From positions 1 through 5,273 of the forward strand of contig JAJZQE010000041.1 of assembly GCA_021847685.1 (NCBI GenBank): a DNA stretch of 5,273 nt. The letters are read 5' to 3'. A program made the position numbers and the translations under genes. This DNA comes from a bacterium. GTDB lineage: Bacteria; Patescibacteriota; Saccharimonadia; Saccharimonadales; Saccharimonadaceae. Under the pieces are notes generated by a model. That model was not told the DNA's origin. It did no database searches and saw only the letters and a program-made list of their open reading frames with translations. Positions 1 to 5,273 of the stretch are shown one piece after another; position 1 is the stretch's first letter; every line of letters starts with the position of its first letter.

Positions 1-1598
1 AGCAAATTGAGTGGATGTTTGAATTTTTGTCCGGTGTTGTCGAGCTAGACATGAGCCGCGTTTACGTTACTTGCTATATCGGAGACGACCGTTATTCAAT
101 TCCAAAAGACACCGAAGCGGCTGGTGTCTGGAGGGATTTATTTGAAGCTGCTGGTCTTAGTGCCGGTGAAGCCGAAATTGGTTCTGAAGCCGATGGTTAT
201 AGCCGCGGTATCAACGAGGGGGAGCGAATTTTTTATTACGATGGAAGTAAAAACTGGTGGAGTCGTAACGGTTCGCCTGAGACTACGCCAATCGGTGACC
301 CATGCGGCCCTGATAGTGAAATGTTTTATGATTTTGGCACGCCACACAACCCCGAGTTTGGTGAATTTTGTCACCCCAACTGTGATTGTGGCCGCTTTAT
401 GGAGATTGGCAATAATGTCTTTATGGCTTACAAAAAAGTTTCTGAAGGTGAGTTTGCGCCACTTGAACAGCCCAACATTGACCATGGCTCGGGCCTAGAG
501 CGTATTGCCGCTGCTAAATTAGGTAACCCTGATGTCTTTAAAATCAGCTTGATGTGGCCAATTATTGAAAAACTTGAAAATTTAAGTGGCAAAAAATACG
601 ATAGTCATACCGAAAGTATGCGCGTAATTGCTGACCACCTGCGCGCTGCCACCTTCCTGGCAGTTGATGGCTGCGTGCCAAGTAATAAAGAGCAAGGCTA
701 CGTCATGCGCCGCCTAATTCGCCGTGCTGTTCGTTTTGCCTTTGATTTAGGTATCGAGCAGAACTTTTTAGAGCAAGTTGTGCCGGTAATTGCCGATTTA
801 TACCACGACGATTTTCCGGAAGTTGCTGATAACCGCGATAATATTATCGCCGTACTAGTTAAAGAAGAAAAAGCTTTTCGCCAAACACTTCGCAAGGGTT
901 TGAAGGAATTCGAAAAGATGTTTGCTAATTCTAGTAGCAATGTTGAAGTCGGTTCGGTTCTATTTACTCTTTATGACACCTACGGTTTTCCAGTTGAATT
1001 ATCGACCGAAGAGGCGTTCAAACAGGGAATTGACTTGCCTGACGACTGGCGACAGCAATTTGACGCCAAAATGGAAGAGCAGCGTAACCGATCACGCACA
1101 GCGACAAAAGGCGAGTTTAAGGGTGGTTTGGGTGGCCAGGATGATATTCACAAAAAATATCACACTGCTACACACTTGTTGCAATCTGCGCTTCGCCAAC
1201 TTTATGGTCCCGAACTACGCCAACACGGCAGCAATATTAATGAAGAGCGCCTGCGGTTTGACTTTAACCACGACGGCAAAATGGCCGGCGAAGACATCAA
1301 AAAAGCCGAAGACCTAGTCAACGGCTGGATTGCAGCGGATTTGCCAGTTACATTTAAAGAATATCCAACTCAGCAAGCCCTTGATATGGGTGCAATCGGG
1401 CCATTTGGCGAGCGCTACGGCGAAACCGTTAGGGTCTATCAGATGGGCGAGGGCGATAACATGGCTTCGCTCGAAATCTGCGGTGGTCCTCACGTTGACC
1501 ATACCGGTCATCTGGCCGAAGGTGGCAAAATGTTCAAGATTATCAAAGAAGAATCTAGCAGCGCTGGCATTCGGCGTATTAAAGCTGTCCTAGTATAG
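1..1598 (+). CDS. alaS: Alanine--tRNA ligase, compact form (5' end outside window)
   Basis: Charges tRNA-Ala with alanine in the cytoplasm and, through its editing site, hydrolyses mischarged Ser/Gly-tRNA-Ala. The frame is open to the left edge (codons before ATG 15 read Q-I-E-W), so that ATG is internal; by comparison with E. coli AlaRS about 85-120 N-terminal residues, including class II motif 1 and most of motif 2, are missing. Numbering from ATG 15: GDPCGPDSEMFYD at 94-106, a Cys/His cluster at 119-125, motif 3 DHGSGLERIA at 156-165, the G3:U70-reading segments PSNKEQGYVMRRLIRRA (222-238) and LYDTYGFPVELS (319-330), then editing zinc ligands HTATH (H383, H387) and CGGPH (C489, H493). The editing beta-barrel expected between residues 360 and 380 is replaced by a short linker with GGLGG, and the protein stops at IRRIKAVLV, so the coiled coil and C-Ala domain are absent. 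Length about 610-650 residues against about 875 in E. coli. Identification is firm; the compact form is, from memory, usual in CPR. Confidence 0.97.
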   Translation, partial: QIEWMFEFLSGVVELDMSRVYVTCYIGDDRYSIPKDTEAAGVWRDLFEAAGLSAGEAEIGSEADGYSRGINEGERIFYYDGSKNWWSRNGSPETTPIGDPCGPDSEMFYDFGTPHNPEFGEFCHPNCDCGRFMEIGNNVFMAYKKVSEGEFAPLEQPNIDHGSGLERIAAAKLGNPDVFKISLMWPIIEKLENLSGKKYDSHTESMRVIADHLRAATFLAVDGCVPSNKEQGYVMRRLIRRAVRFAFDLGIEQNFLEQVVPVIADLYHDDFPEVADNRDNIIAVLVKEEKAFRQTLRKGLKEFEKMFANSSSNVEVGSVLFTLYDTYGFPVELSTEEAFKQGIDLPDDWRQQFDAKMEEQRNRSRTATKGEFKGGLGGQDDIHKKYHTATHLLQSALRQLYGPELRQHGSNINEERLRFDFNHDGKMAGEDIKKAEDLVNGWIAADLPVTFKEYPTQQALDMGAIGPFGERYGETVRVYQMGEGDNMASLEICGGPHVDHTGHLAEGGKMFKIIKEESSSAGIRRIKAVLV

Positions 1599-1612
1599 AT
1601 TAAATTCGGTTT
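1599..1612. other. Convergent intergenic gap between alaS and the minus-strand orphan
   Basis: Only 14 bp separate the alaS stop (TAG, 1596-1598) from the stop of the minus-strand gene (TAA, read from 1615-1613). A short T run (1610-1614) follows alaS, but I find no GC-rich hairpin in front of it. How the two converging transcripts end is therefore not visible; they may overlap and form antisense 3' ends. Confidence 0.6.
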
Positions 1613-2524
1613 TTATAATGTTTCGTCGGGTAGCGACTCTAAACTAATGTGGCGACTCTCTTGGGCCGCACCGATTAGCTTTGCAGTCTCGTCCCTAATT
1701 ACAGCTAGGGCGATTTCATAATCTTCCTGCCGAGTATGTAGGTAATCTGACAGGCTATTATCGGTTCCAGGGGTTCGAAACTTAATGTCAAGCCCCTTGT
1801 CGATATTAATCTCAACCATTCTATCATTGGCGTCGTAATCTTGATAAAAAATAGTTACACTTGCCAGCTTATCATCATCCATCAGGCCTTCTTGGCTAAA
1901 CCAAACTTTTGTATGTTCGCCAAGCTCATAAGTGTAATTTGCTAATGTGGAGAAAGCGGCGGCTTCAAGCGCATCGCTCATACCTTCACCAACGACCCTT
2001 TCGAACACACTATCTGTTGCGGTTCGTCGTTTAACTGCCGGGTCTAGGCCACGTTGCGACATACTGTATAGAAAGTCGTTAATCTGCCAGTCCGGTACTC
2101 TGTCAATTTCAAACGGATTGCCGCTATTGTCGATAATCTGATCTTTACAGGGCACTTTGTCGTTCTCGGGGCCGACGGCATCGCGTGATATGTAGATTCG
2201 ACCAAACGAGCCATACATTTCAAGCGTGGTCGATGAGACTTCTTCTTCGATACTAACGGTTACGTCAATTGAGCTAAAGCTCTTTTTGCCAATATAATCA
2301 TCAATTGCCGATGGGTAGGCATAGACATCTCGACCCATTCCAATCATCGTGTAGGTGTAAGATGTTCGATCGGGCTTTTTGTATCGCTTAAGCGTATCAA
2401 TTAATTTGCTAGTTGTATCAAGAAATTCGAGCTCATTTTTAAAAAGCTCCACGTCATCTTTGGGCGAAATTTTATCGGCGTCGGCCGATGATTCAAAGGG
2501 TTCTCGCTCGTAAGGACTATCCAT
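1613..2524 (-). CDS. Uncharacterised acidic soluble protein, 303 aa
   Basis: I do not recognise this family. The frame is complete and much longer than chance. The product has no hydrophobic stretch long enough for a membrane segment and no signal peptide, so it is probably cytoplasmic. Visible parts: an acidic, Ser-rich, probably disordered N terminus (1-24); a likely helix with heptad-like hydrophobics (25-48, ELFKNELEFLDTTSKLIDTL); a strand-rich block (about 84-113, with SIDVTVSIEEE and GRIYIS); a helical middle (about 145-200); a second strand-rich block (about 205-250, LASVTIFYQDY and MVEINIDKGLDIKF); and a C-terminal helix (about 257-287). The two alternating helix/strand halves could be a diverged duplication. 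There is one cysteine, C126. The start at 2524 is chosen because it is the first Met and lies 6 nt after a TATAAT box. The gene is divergent from the FtsA-like operon and shares its 80-bp promoter region. Function cannot be assigned. Confidence 0.85.
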   Translation of the reverse strand: MDSPYEREPFESSADADKISPKDDVELFKNELEFLDTTSKLIDTLKRYKKPDRTSYTYTMIGMGRDVYAYPSAIDDYIGKKSFSSIDVTVSIEEEVSSTTLEMYGSFGRIYISRDAVGPENDKVPCKDQIIDNSGNPFEIDRVPDWQINDFLYSMSQRGLDPAVKRRTATDSVFERVVGEGMSDALEAAAFSTLANYTYELGEHTKVWFSQEGLMDDDKLASVTIFYQDYDANDRMVEINIDKGLDIKFRTPGTDNSLSDYLHTRQEDYEIALAVIRDETAKLIGAAQESRHISLESLPDETL

Positions 2525-2530
2525 ACTCTT

Positions 2531-2559
2531 ATTATACCATAAAATAACATTATATACAA
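2531..2559 (-). promoter_or_regulatory. Predicted promoter of the minus-strand orphan, leaderless geometry
   Basis: Read on the minus strand: -35 candidate TTGTAT (2559-2554), a 17-bp spacer, then an extended -10 TGGTATAAT (2539-2531) with a perfect TATAAT hexamer. Taking the last T as -7 puts +1 at 2524, the A of the start codon, so the mRNA would have no leader and no Shine-Dalgarno. An alternative -10 on the same strand, TATAAT at 2554-2549, would give a leader of about 16-18 nt but has only a poor -35. The hexamers are seen; the start site is inferred. Confidence 0.6.
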
Positions 2560-2593
2560 CTCTTTGTGAGCATAAGCACCTTTGGTATATAAT
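2549..2593. repeat. 9-bp inverted repeat carrying back-to-back -10 boxes
   Basis: ATTATATAC (2549-2557) and GTATATAAT (2585-2593) are perfect reverse complements, separated by 27 bp. Each arm contains a TATAAT facing outward, one towards each divergent gene. The symmetry may simply reflect two similar promoters, or it may be an operator through which one regulator controls both directions. Confidence 0.5.
2564..2593 (+). promoter_or_regulatory. Predicted promoter of the FtsA-like operon, nearly leaderless
   Basis: -35 candidate TTGTGA (2564-2569, 4 of 6 consensus bases), an 18-bp spacer, and a perfect -10 TATAAT (2588-2593). The overlapping register TATATA (2586-2591) is preceded by TGG, an extended -10. 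The predicted +1 is about 2600-2601, only 4-5 nt before ATG 2605. No purine-rich Shine-Dalgarno is present before that ATG. This promoter probably also drives the downstream baseplate-J-like gene. Confidence 0.6.
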
Positions 2594-2613
2594 GGTATTT
2601 ACTCATGGTATTT
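2592..2613 (+). repeat. Direct repeat ATGGTATTT across the start codon
   Basis: ATGGTATTT occurs at 2592-2600 and again at 2605-2613 with a 13-bp period. The second copy is the real start (Met-Val-Phe). The first copy is one base out of frame and would encode a 7-codon ORF ending in TGA at 2613-2615. It overlaps the -10 box and lies upstream of the predicted +1, so it is probably not translated. Confidence 0.45.
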
Positions 2614-3870
2614 GAAAAATTACGAACAAACCGCAAAGCCGATACATCAAATGATTATATTGTCGCTCTCGATATTGGTACCGAGTTTGTTAAAGCGTTA
2701 ATCGCCAAATTGGAAGACGATAGTCTAAGTATCGTCGGCGTCGGTCGGGCTCGTCAGGAACTTAGTGACATGCACTCCGGTGCTATCGCTGACATTGCTG
2801 GTGTTGTCCGTAACTGTGAAGACGCCTTGTCGCAAGCTGAATCGCAAGCTGGCCTGCAAGCTAAACGAGTTGTGATTGGTATTGCTGGCGAACTGGTAAA
2901 GGGTGTGACTAACACTATTCGTTACCGTCGTCCGCAGCCTGATCGCCCACTCGATACTGCCGAAATGGAATTTATTATTGAAAAGGTCCAAGAGCGAGCC
3001 CAGCGCAAAGCTCAAAAACAGATTGCACTCGAGACTGGCAACGAAGAAGTTGAAGTTAAACTGGTGAATAGCGCGCTTGTTAGCATTCATATTGACGGCT
3101 ACAAAATCAGTAACCCAATTGGCTTTCAGGGCCGCGACGTTGCGGTCCAAATCTATACCGCCTTTGCACCGATGGTTCACATTGGCGCTTTGGAGCGTGT
3201 CGCCGACGAATTATCGCTTGAACTTTTAGCGGTAGCGGCCGAGCCATTTGCGGTTAGCCGCAGTTTGCTGGGTAGCGACGCTGGTAGTAATTTTACGGCT
3301 ATTCTAGCTGATGTCGGTGGTGGTACGACCGATATTGCCGTGGTTAATGACGGTGGCGTCGAAGGCACCAAGATGTTTGGTATTGGCGGACGTAGCTTTA
3401 CGCGCACAATTGCTAGCGAAATGGACTTATCCTATAAAGACGCTGAAAAATTAAAGGTTAACATTGATAACAGCCAGATTAAGCCAAGCGTCGCCAAAGA
3501 AGTAAATGCGGCCATCGACAAGACGCTCGAGGTGTGGGTAGCTGGTGTTGAGCTGGCTTTAAGTGAGTTTGATTCGGTTGATCACCTACCAAATCGAATC
3601 TTACTTTGTGGCGGTGGTGCCAGTCTTAACAAGCTAGTTGAAGCCTTAAAGCGCGACGATTGGCACAAAGACTTACCATTTGCTAAAAAACCAGTTGTTC
3701 AATATATCCAACCGTCGGAAGTGATTGGAATAACCGATGCTACTAGCGATGCGAACGATCATACATTTATTACCGCCATGGGTCTACTGCGGGTTGGCTA
3801 TGATACAATAATGGGCAGTGGAGAAGGTGATTCAATCAAAGAAAAACTGAATCGGATACTTAGAATATAG
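2605..3870 (+). CDS. FtsA-like actin-fold ATPase
   Basis: Actin/Hsp70-superfamily ATPase most like FtsA, the membrane tether of FtsZ filaments; expected to bind ATP, polymerise and dock on the inner face of the cytoplasmic membrane. The 421 residues match normal FtsA length (about 400-420). Visible parts in order: phosphate-1 motif YIVALDIGTEFVK (18-30, D23 and G25); an FtsA-type 1C/SHS2 region about 88-190 with VVIGIAGELVKG and DGYKISNPIGFQG (164-176); phosphate-2 motif ADVGGGTTD (235-243); GIGGRSFTRTIA (259-270); adenosine motif RILLCGGGASLNKL (331-344); and a C-terminal amphipathic helix SIKEKLNRILRI (410-421) after a Gly/Ser-rich linker, resembling the FtsA membrane-targeting tail. ATG 2605 is the only plausible start: an in-frame TAA lies at 2590-2592 and there is no other start before the phosphate-1 motif. 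No Shine-Dalgarno. The next gene starts 2 bp after the stop. PilM of type IV pili is the main alternative; the NPIG block and C-terminal helix favour FtsA. No ftsZ or ftsQ is in the window, so I withhold a gene symbol. Confidence 0.9.
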   Translation: MVFEKLRTNRKADTSNDYIVALDIGTEFVKALIAKLEDDSLSIVGVGRARQELSDMHSGAIADIAGVVRNCEDALSQAESQAGLQAKRVVIGIAGELVKGVTNTIRYRRPQPDRPLDTAEMEFIIEKVQERAQRKAQKQIALETGNEEVEVKLVNSALVSIHIDGYKISNPIGFQGRDVAVQIYTAFAPMVHIGALERVADELSLELLAVAAEPFAVSRSLLGSDAGSNFTAILADVGGGTTDIAVVNDGGVEGTKMFGIGGRSFTRTIASEMDLSYKDAEKLKVNIDNSQIKPSVAKEVNAAIDKTLEVWVAGVELALSEFDSVDHLPNRILLCGGGASLNKLVEALKRDDWHKDLPFAKKPVVQYIQPSEVIGITDATSDANDHTFITAMGLLRVGYDTIMGSGEGDSIKEKLNRILRI

Positions 3871-3872
3871 TT

Positions 3873-5273
3873 ATGAACAAAGACGTTATTTACATTGATG
3901 TCGAAGACGATATCACGGCGATTATTGGCAAAATCAAGGCCTGCAAAGAAAATATTGTTGCCTTAGTGCCGCCTAAAAACGTCGGTATTTTGCAAAGTGC
4001 CGTTAATCTGCGCCTACTTGATCGGATGGCTAACACTAGTCACAAACGCCTGGTGTTGATTACTAATAACCAAGCTTTAATTGGTCTGTCGTCGGTGGCT
4101 GGTATACCAGTTGCTAAAAATCTGCAAAGCAAGCCCGAGTTGGCGCCGATATCTGCATTCAGTATTGATGATGGCGAAGATGTAATCGACGGATCGCAGT
4201 TGCCAATTGGTGAGCTGGCTCAGACAGCCCGAAAATCTTCACCAGCCGGTGATGTTTCAGACAAAGAACTTAAAACAATTGATATTGATGACGATGCTGT
4301 ATCGGTCGCGGCCCTGGGTAGTACTATCAAGAATCCGGCGTTCAAAGCTGCAAAAAAGTCCAAGGTACCAAACTTTACGTCATTTAGGAAGAAGCTTTTC
4401 TTGGGAATTGGCGCGGGCATCTTATTGATTGCATTTTTGGTTTGGGCTTTGGTGTTTGCCCCGGCCGCTACGGTCATCATTACTGCTCGCACTACGCCTA
4501 TAAGTGTTAGCTCGGCTGCCACGCTTGGTGGGGATGTGACATCGGACACGACAAAGGGTATTATAAAATCAATCACTCAGCAAACGAAAAATGATGTTAG
4601 TATCGACTTTGCAGCAACAGGCCAGAAAAATAACGGCAACAAAGCGACTGGTACGGTAAAATTTTCACAACAATCAAAAACCGACACTTCGATTCCGGCC
4701 GGCACACAACTGACGACAACAGGCGGTTTGGTTTTTGTAACCGACGGTGCCGTGACAGTTCCAAAGAGCGACACGACGTCTTTGTCCTGTTTCCCAACGG
4801 CGTGTCCGGGCACAGCTACGGCTACTGTGACTGCCTCTGCGGGTGGGGCTAATTATAACGGTGCCACCGGCAGCCTAAGTGGCGCGCCAAGCGGTGTGTC
4901 GACACAGCTGACGGGATCAACCAGTGGCGGAACTGACAATATTGTAGCAATTGTGACCGCTGACGATGTTCAAAAGGCGTCTACTCAACTTTCCCAACAA
5001 TCTTACGACGCCGTTAAGCAACAGTTGACTAAACAGTTCACCAATGGGGAATTGATAATCGCAGATAGCTTTACGGTTACTACTGCTACGCCGGTGTCTG
5101 TTCCTGCAGTCGACGCTGTCTCGGCTGACGGTAAGGCGAAGTTAACGGCTACGACTACTTATGCAATTACAGCCGTTGCTAAACCTGATTTAGAACTCTT
5201 TCTAAAGGATGCCCTCACCAAGCAACTGGCTGGTAATACCACTCAACGAGTTTACGATGACGGTATTAGTAAT
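3873..5273 (+). CDS. Bitopic membrane protein with baseplate-J-like external domain (3' end outside window)
   Basis: The frame is open from ATG 3873 to the last base (467 codons), so the C terminus is missing. Cytoplasmic part: an alpha/beta, possibly Rossmann-like domain (1-95) with alternating strands and helices (DVIYIDVEDDITAIIGKI, NIVALVPP, KRLVLITNNQAL, GIPVAKN), then an acidic linker (96-145, with IDIDDDAVS) turning basic (152-174). One transmembrane helix follows at about 175-196, preceded by FRKK, so N-in/C-out by the positive-inside rule. The external part matches the pattern I know from CPR baseplate J/gp47 proteins: an ATG-x(7)-KATGTVKF entry strand (248-264), IPAGTQLTTTGGLVF (274-288), TVTASAGGANYN (318-329), then IVTADDVQKA and a helix (about 357-390), with further strands about 395-436. 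C306 and C311 are the only external cysteines. There is no Shine-Dalgarno; translation may be coupled to the upstream ATPase 2 bp away. It could instead be a generic surface beta-protein; the precise function is unknown. Confidence 0.85.
   Translation, partial: MNKDVIYIDVEDDITAIIGKIKACKENIVALVPPKNVGILQSAVNLRLLDRMANTSHKRLVLITNNQALIGLSSVAGIPVAKNLQSKPELAPISAFSIDDGEDVIDGSQLPIGELAQTARKSSPAGDVSDKELKTIDIDDDAVSVAALGSTIKNPAFKAAKKSKVPNFTSFRKKLFLGIGAGILLIAFLVWALVFAPAATVIITARTTPISVSSAATLGGDVTSDTTKGIIKSITQQTKNDVSIDFAATGQKNNGNKATGTVKFSQQSKTDTSIPAGTQLTTTGGLVFVTDGAVTVPKSDTTSLSCFPTACPGTATATVTASAGGANYNGATGSLSGAPSGVSTQLTGSTSGGTDNIVAIVTADDVQKASTQLSQQSYDAVKQQLTKQFTNGELIIADSFTVTTATPVSVPAVDAVSADGKAKLTATTTYAITAVAKPDLELFLKDALTKQLAGNTTQRVYDDGISN

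Noticed and set aside
15..17. ATG 15 as the true start of alaS
   Set aside because: The frame is open to the left edge and the residues before it fit AlaRS; about 85-120 residues including motif 1 would otherwise be missing. It is an internal methionine.
138..485. 115-aa minus-strand ORF inside alaS
   Set aside because: Antisense shadow of strongly conserved alaS codons; it has no recognisable features or start signals.
1131..1160. Frameshift or deletion removing part of AlaRS
   Set aside because: The frame is continuous, and the short GGLGG linker into HTATHLL looks like the normal CPR arrangement, not a disruption.
1581..1625. Rho-independent terminator between the convergent genes
   Set aside because: There is a T run but no stable GC-rich stem before it on either strand.
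2832..2862. Three copies of GCAAGCT at a 12-bp period in the FtsA-like gene
   Set aside because: Explained by a coding run with Gln-Ala every four residues in a helix (SQAESQAGLQAK); too short to count as a regulatory or mobile repeat.
2725..3180. 151-aa minus-strand ORF inside the FtsA-like gene
   Set aside because: Antisense shadow of a clearly coding plus-strand frame; its composition does not resemble a real protein.
3873..3935. Signal peptide on the baseplate-J-like protein
   Set aside because: The N terminus is charged and folds as an alpha/beta domain; the only hydrophobic segment is at about residues 175-196.
4220..4813. Two abutting minus-strand ORFs (4220-4576 and 4577-4813) and a plus-strand one at 4207-4428
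   Set aside because: All lie inside the open membrane-protein frame 3873-5273, which has coherent domains. They are shadows.
1..5273. TGA recoded to glycine, CRISPR arrays, insertion sequences, tRNA or rRNA genes
   Set aside because: No in-frame TGA occurs in any gene, conserved glycines use GGN, and I see no spaced direct repeats, transposase frames or tRNA-like cloverleaf sequence.

Overview
The window looks like a chromosomal segment of a Patescibacteria/CPR bacterium, most likely Candidatus Saccharibacteria (TM7). This is an inference from protein character, not from a marker gene. Three things support it: a compact alanyl-tRNA synthetase with the shortened architecture I associate with CPR genomes; an FtsA-like actin-fold ATPase followed by a membrane-anchored protein with a baseplate-J-like external domain, a pairing I recall from CPR genomes; and moderate base composition (mid-forties % G+C by eye). 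The three complete reading-frame ends use TAG, TAA and TAG. No in-frame TGA occurs, so nothing suggests the TGA-to-glycine recoding of Gracilibacteria/Absconditabacteria.

Layout: (1) 1-1598, plus strand: the 3' part of alaS, open to the left edge. It keeps class II motif 3, the tRNA acceptor-recognition helices and the zinc-binding editing core, but lacks the editing beta-barrel and the C-terminal C-Ala region. (2) A 14-bp convergent gap. (3) 1613-2524, minus strand: a 303-residue acidic, apparently soluble protein that I do not recognise. (4) 2525-2604: an 80-bp divergent promoter region whose -10 boxes form an inverted repeat and lie so close to both start codons that leaderless or nearly leaderless mRNAs are likely. 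(5) 2605-3870, plus strand: a complete FtsA-like ATPase with a plausible C-terminal membrane-binding amphipathic helix. (6) 3873-5273, plus strand, running off the right edge: a bitopic membrane protein with an N-terminal alpha/beta cytoplasmic domain, an acidic linker, one transmembrane helix and a baseplate-J-like beta region outside the membrane. Its reading frame has no stop in the window, so a search for closed ORFs would miss it.

How the genes fit together: genes 5 and 6 are 2 bp apart and almost certainly co-transcribed. A membrane-docked actin-like ATPase next to a single-pass membrane protein with a large cytoplasmic head and an external adhesive or structural domain recalls the FtsA-divisome and PilM-PilN layouts. 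It could be a cell-envelope assembly that couples cytoplasmic filaments to a surface structure. That is the most interesting hypothesis here and it is not proven by the sequence. alaS and the minus-strand orphan appear to be separate transcription units.
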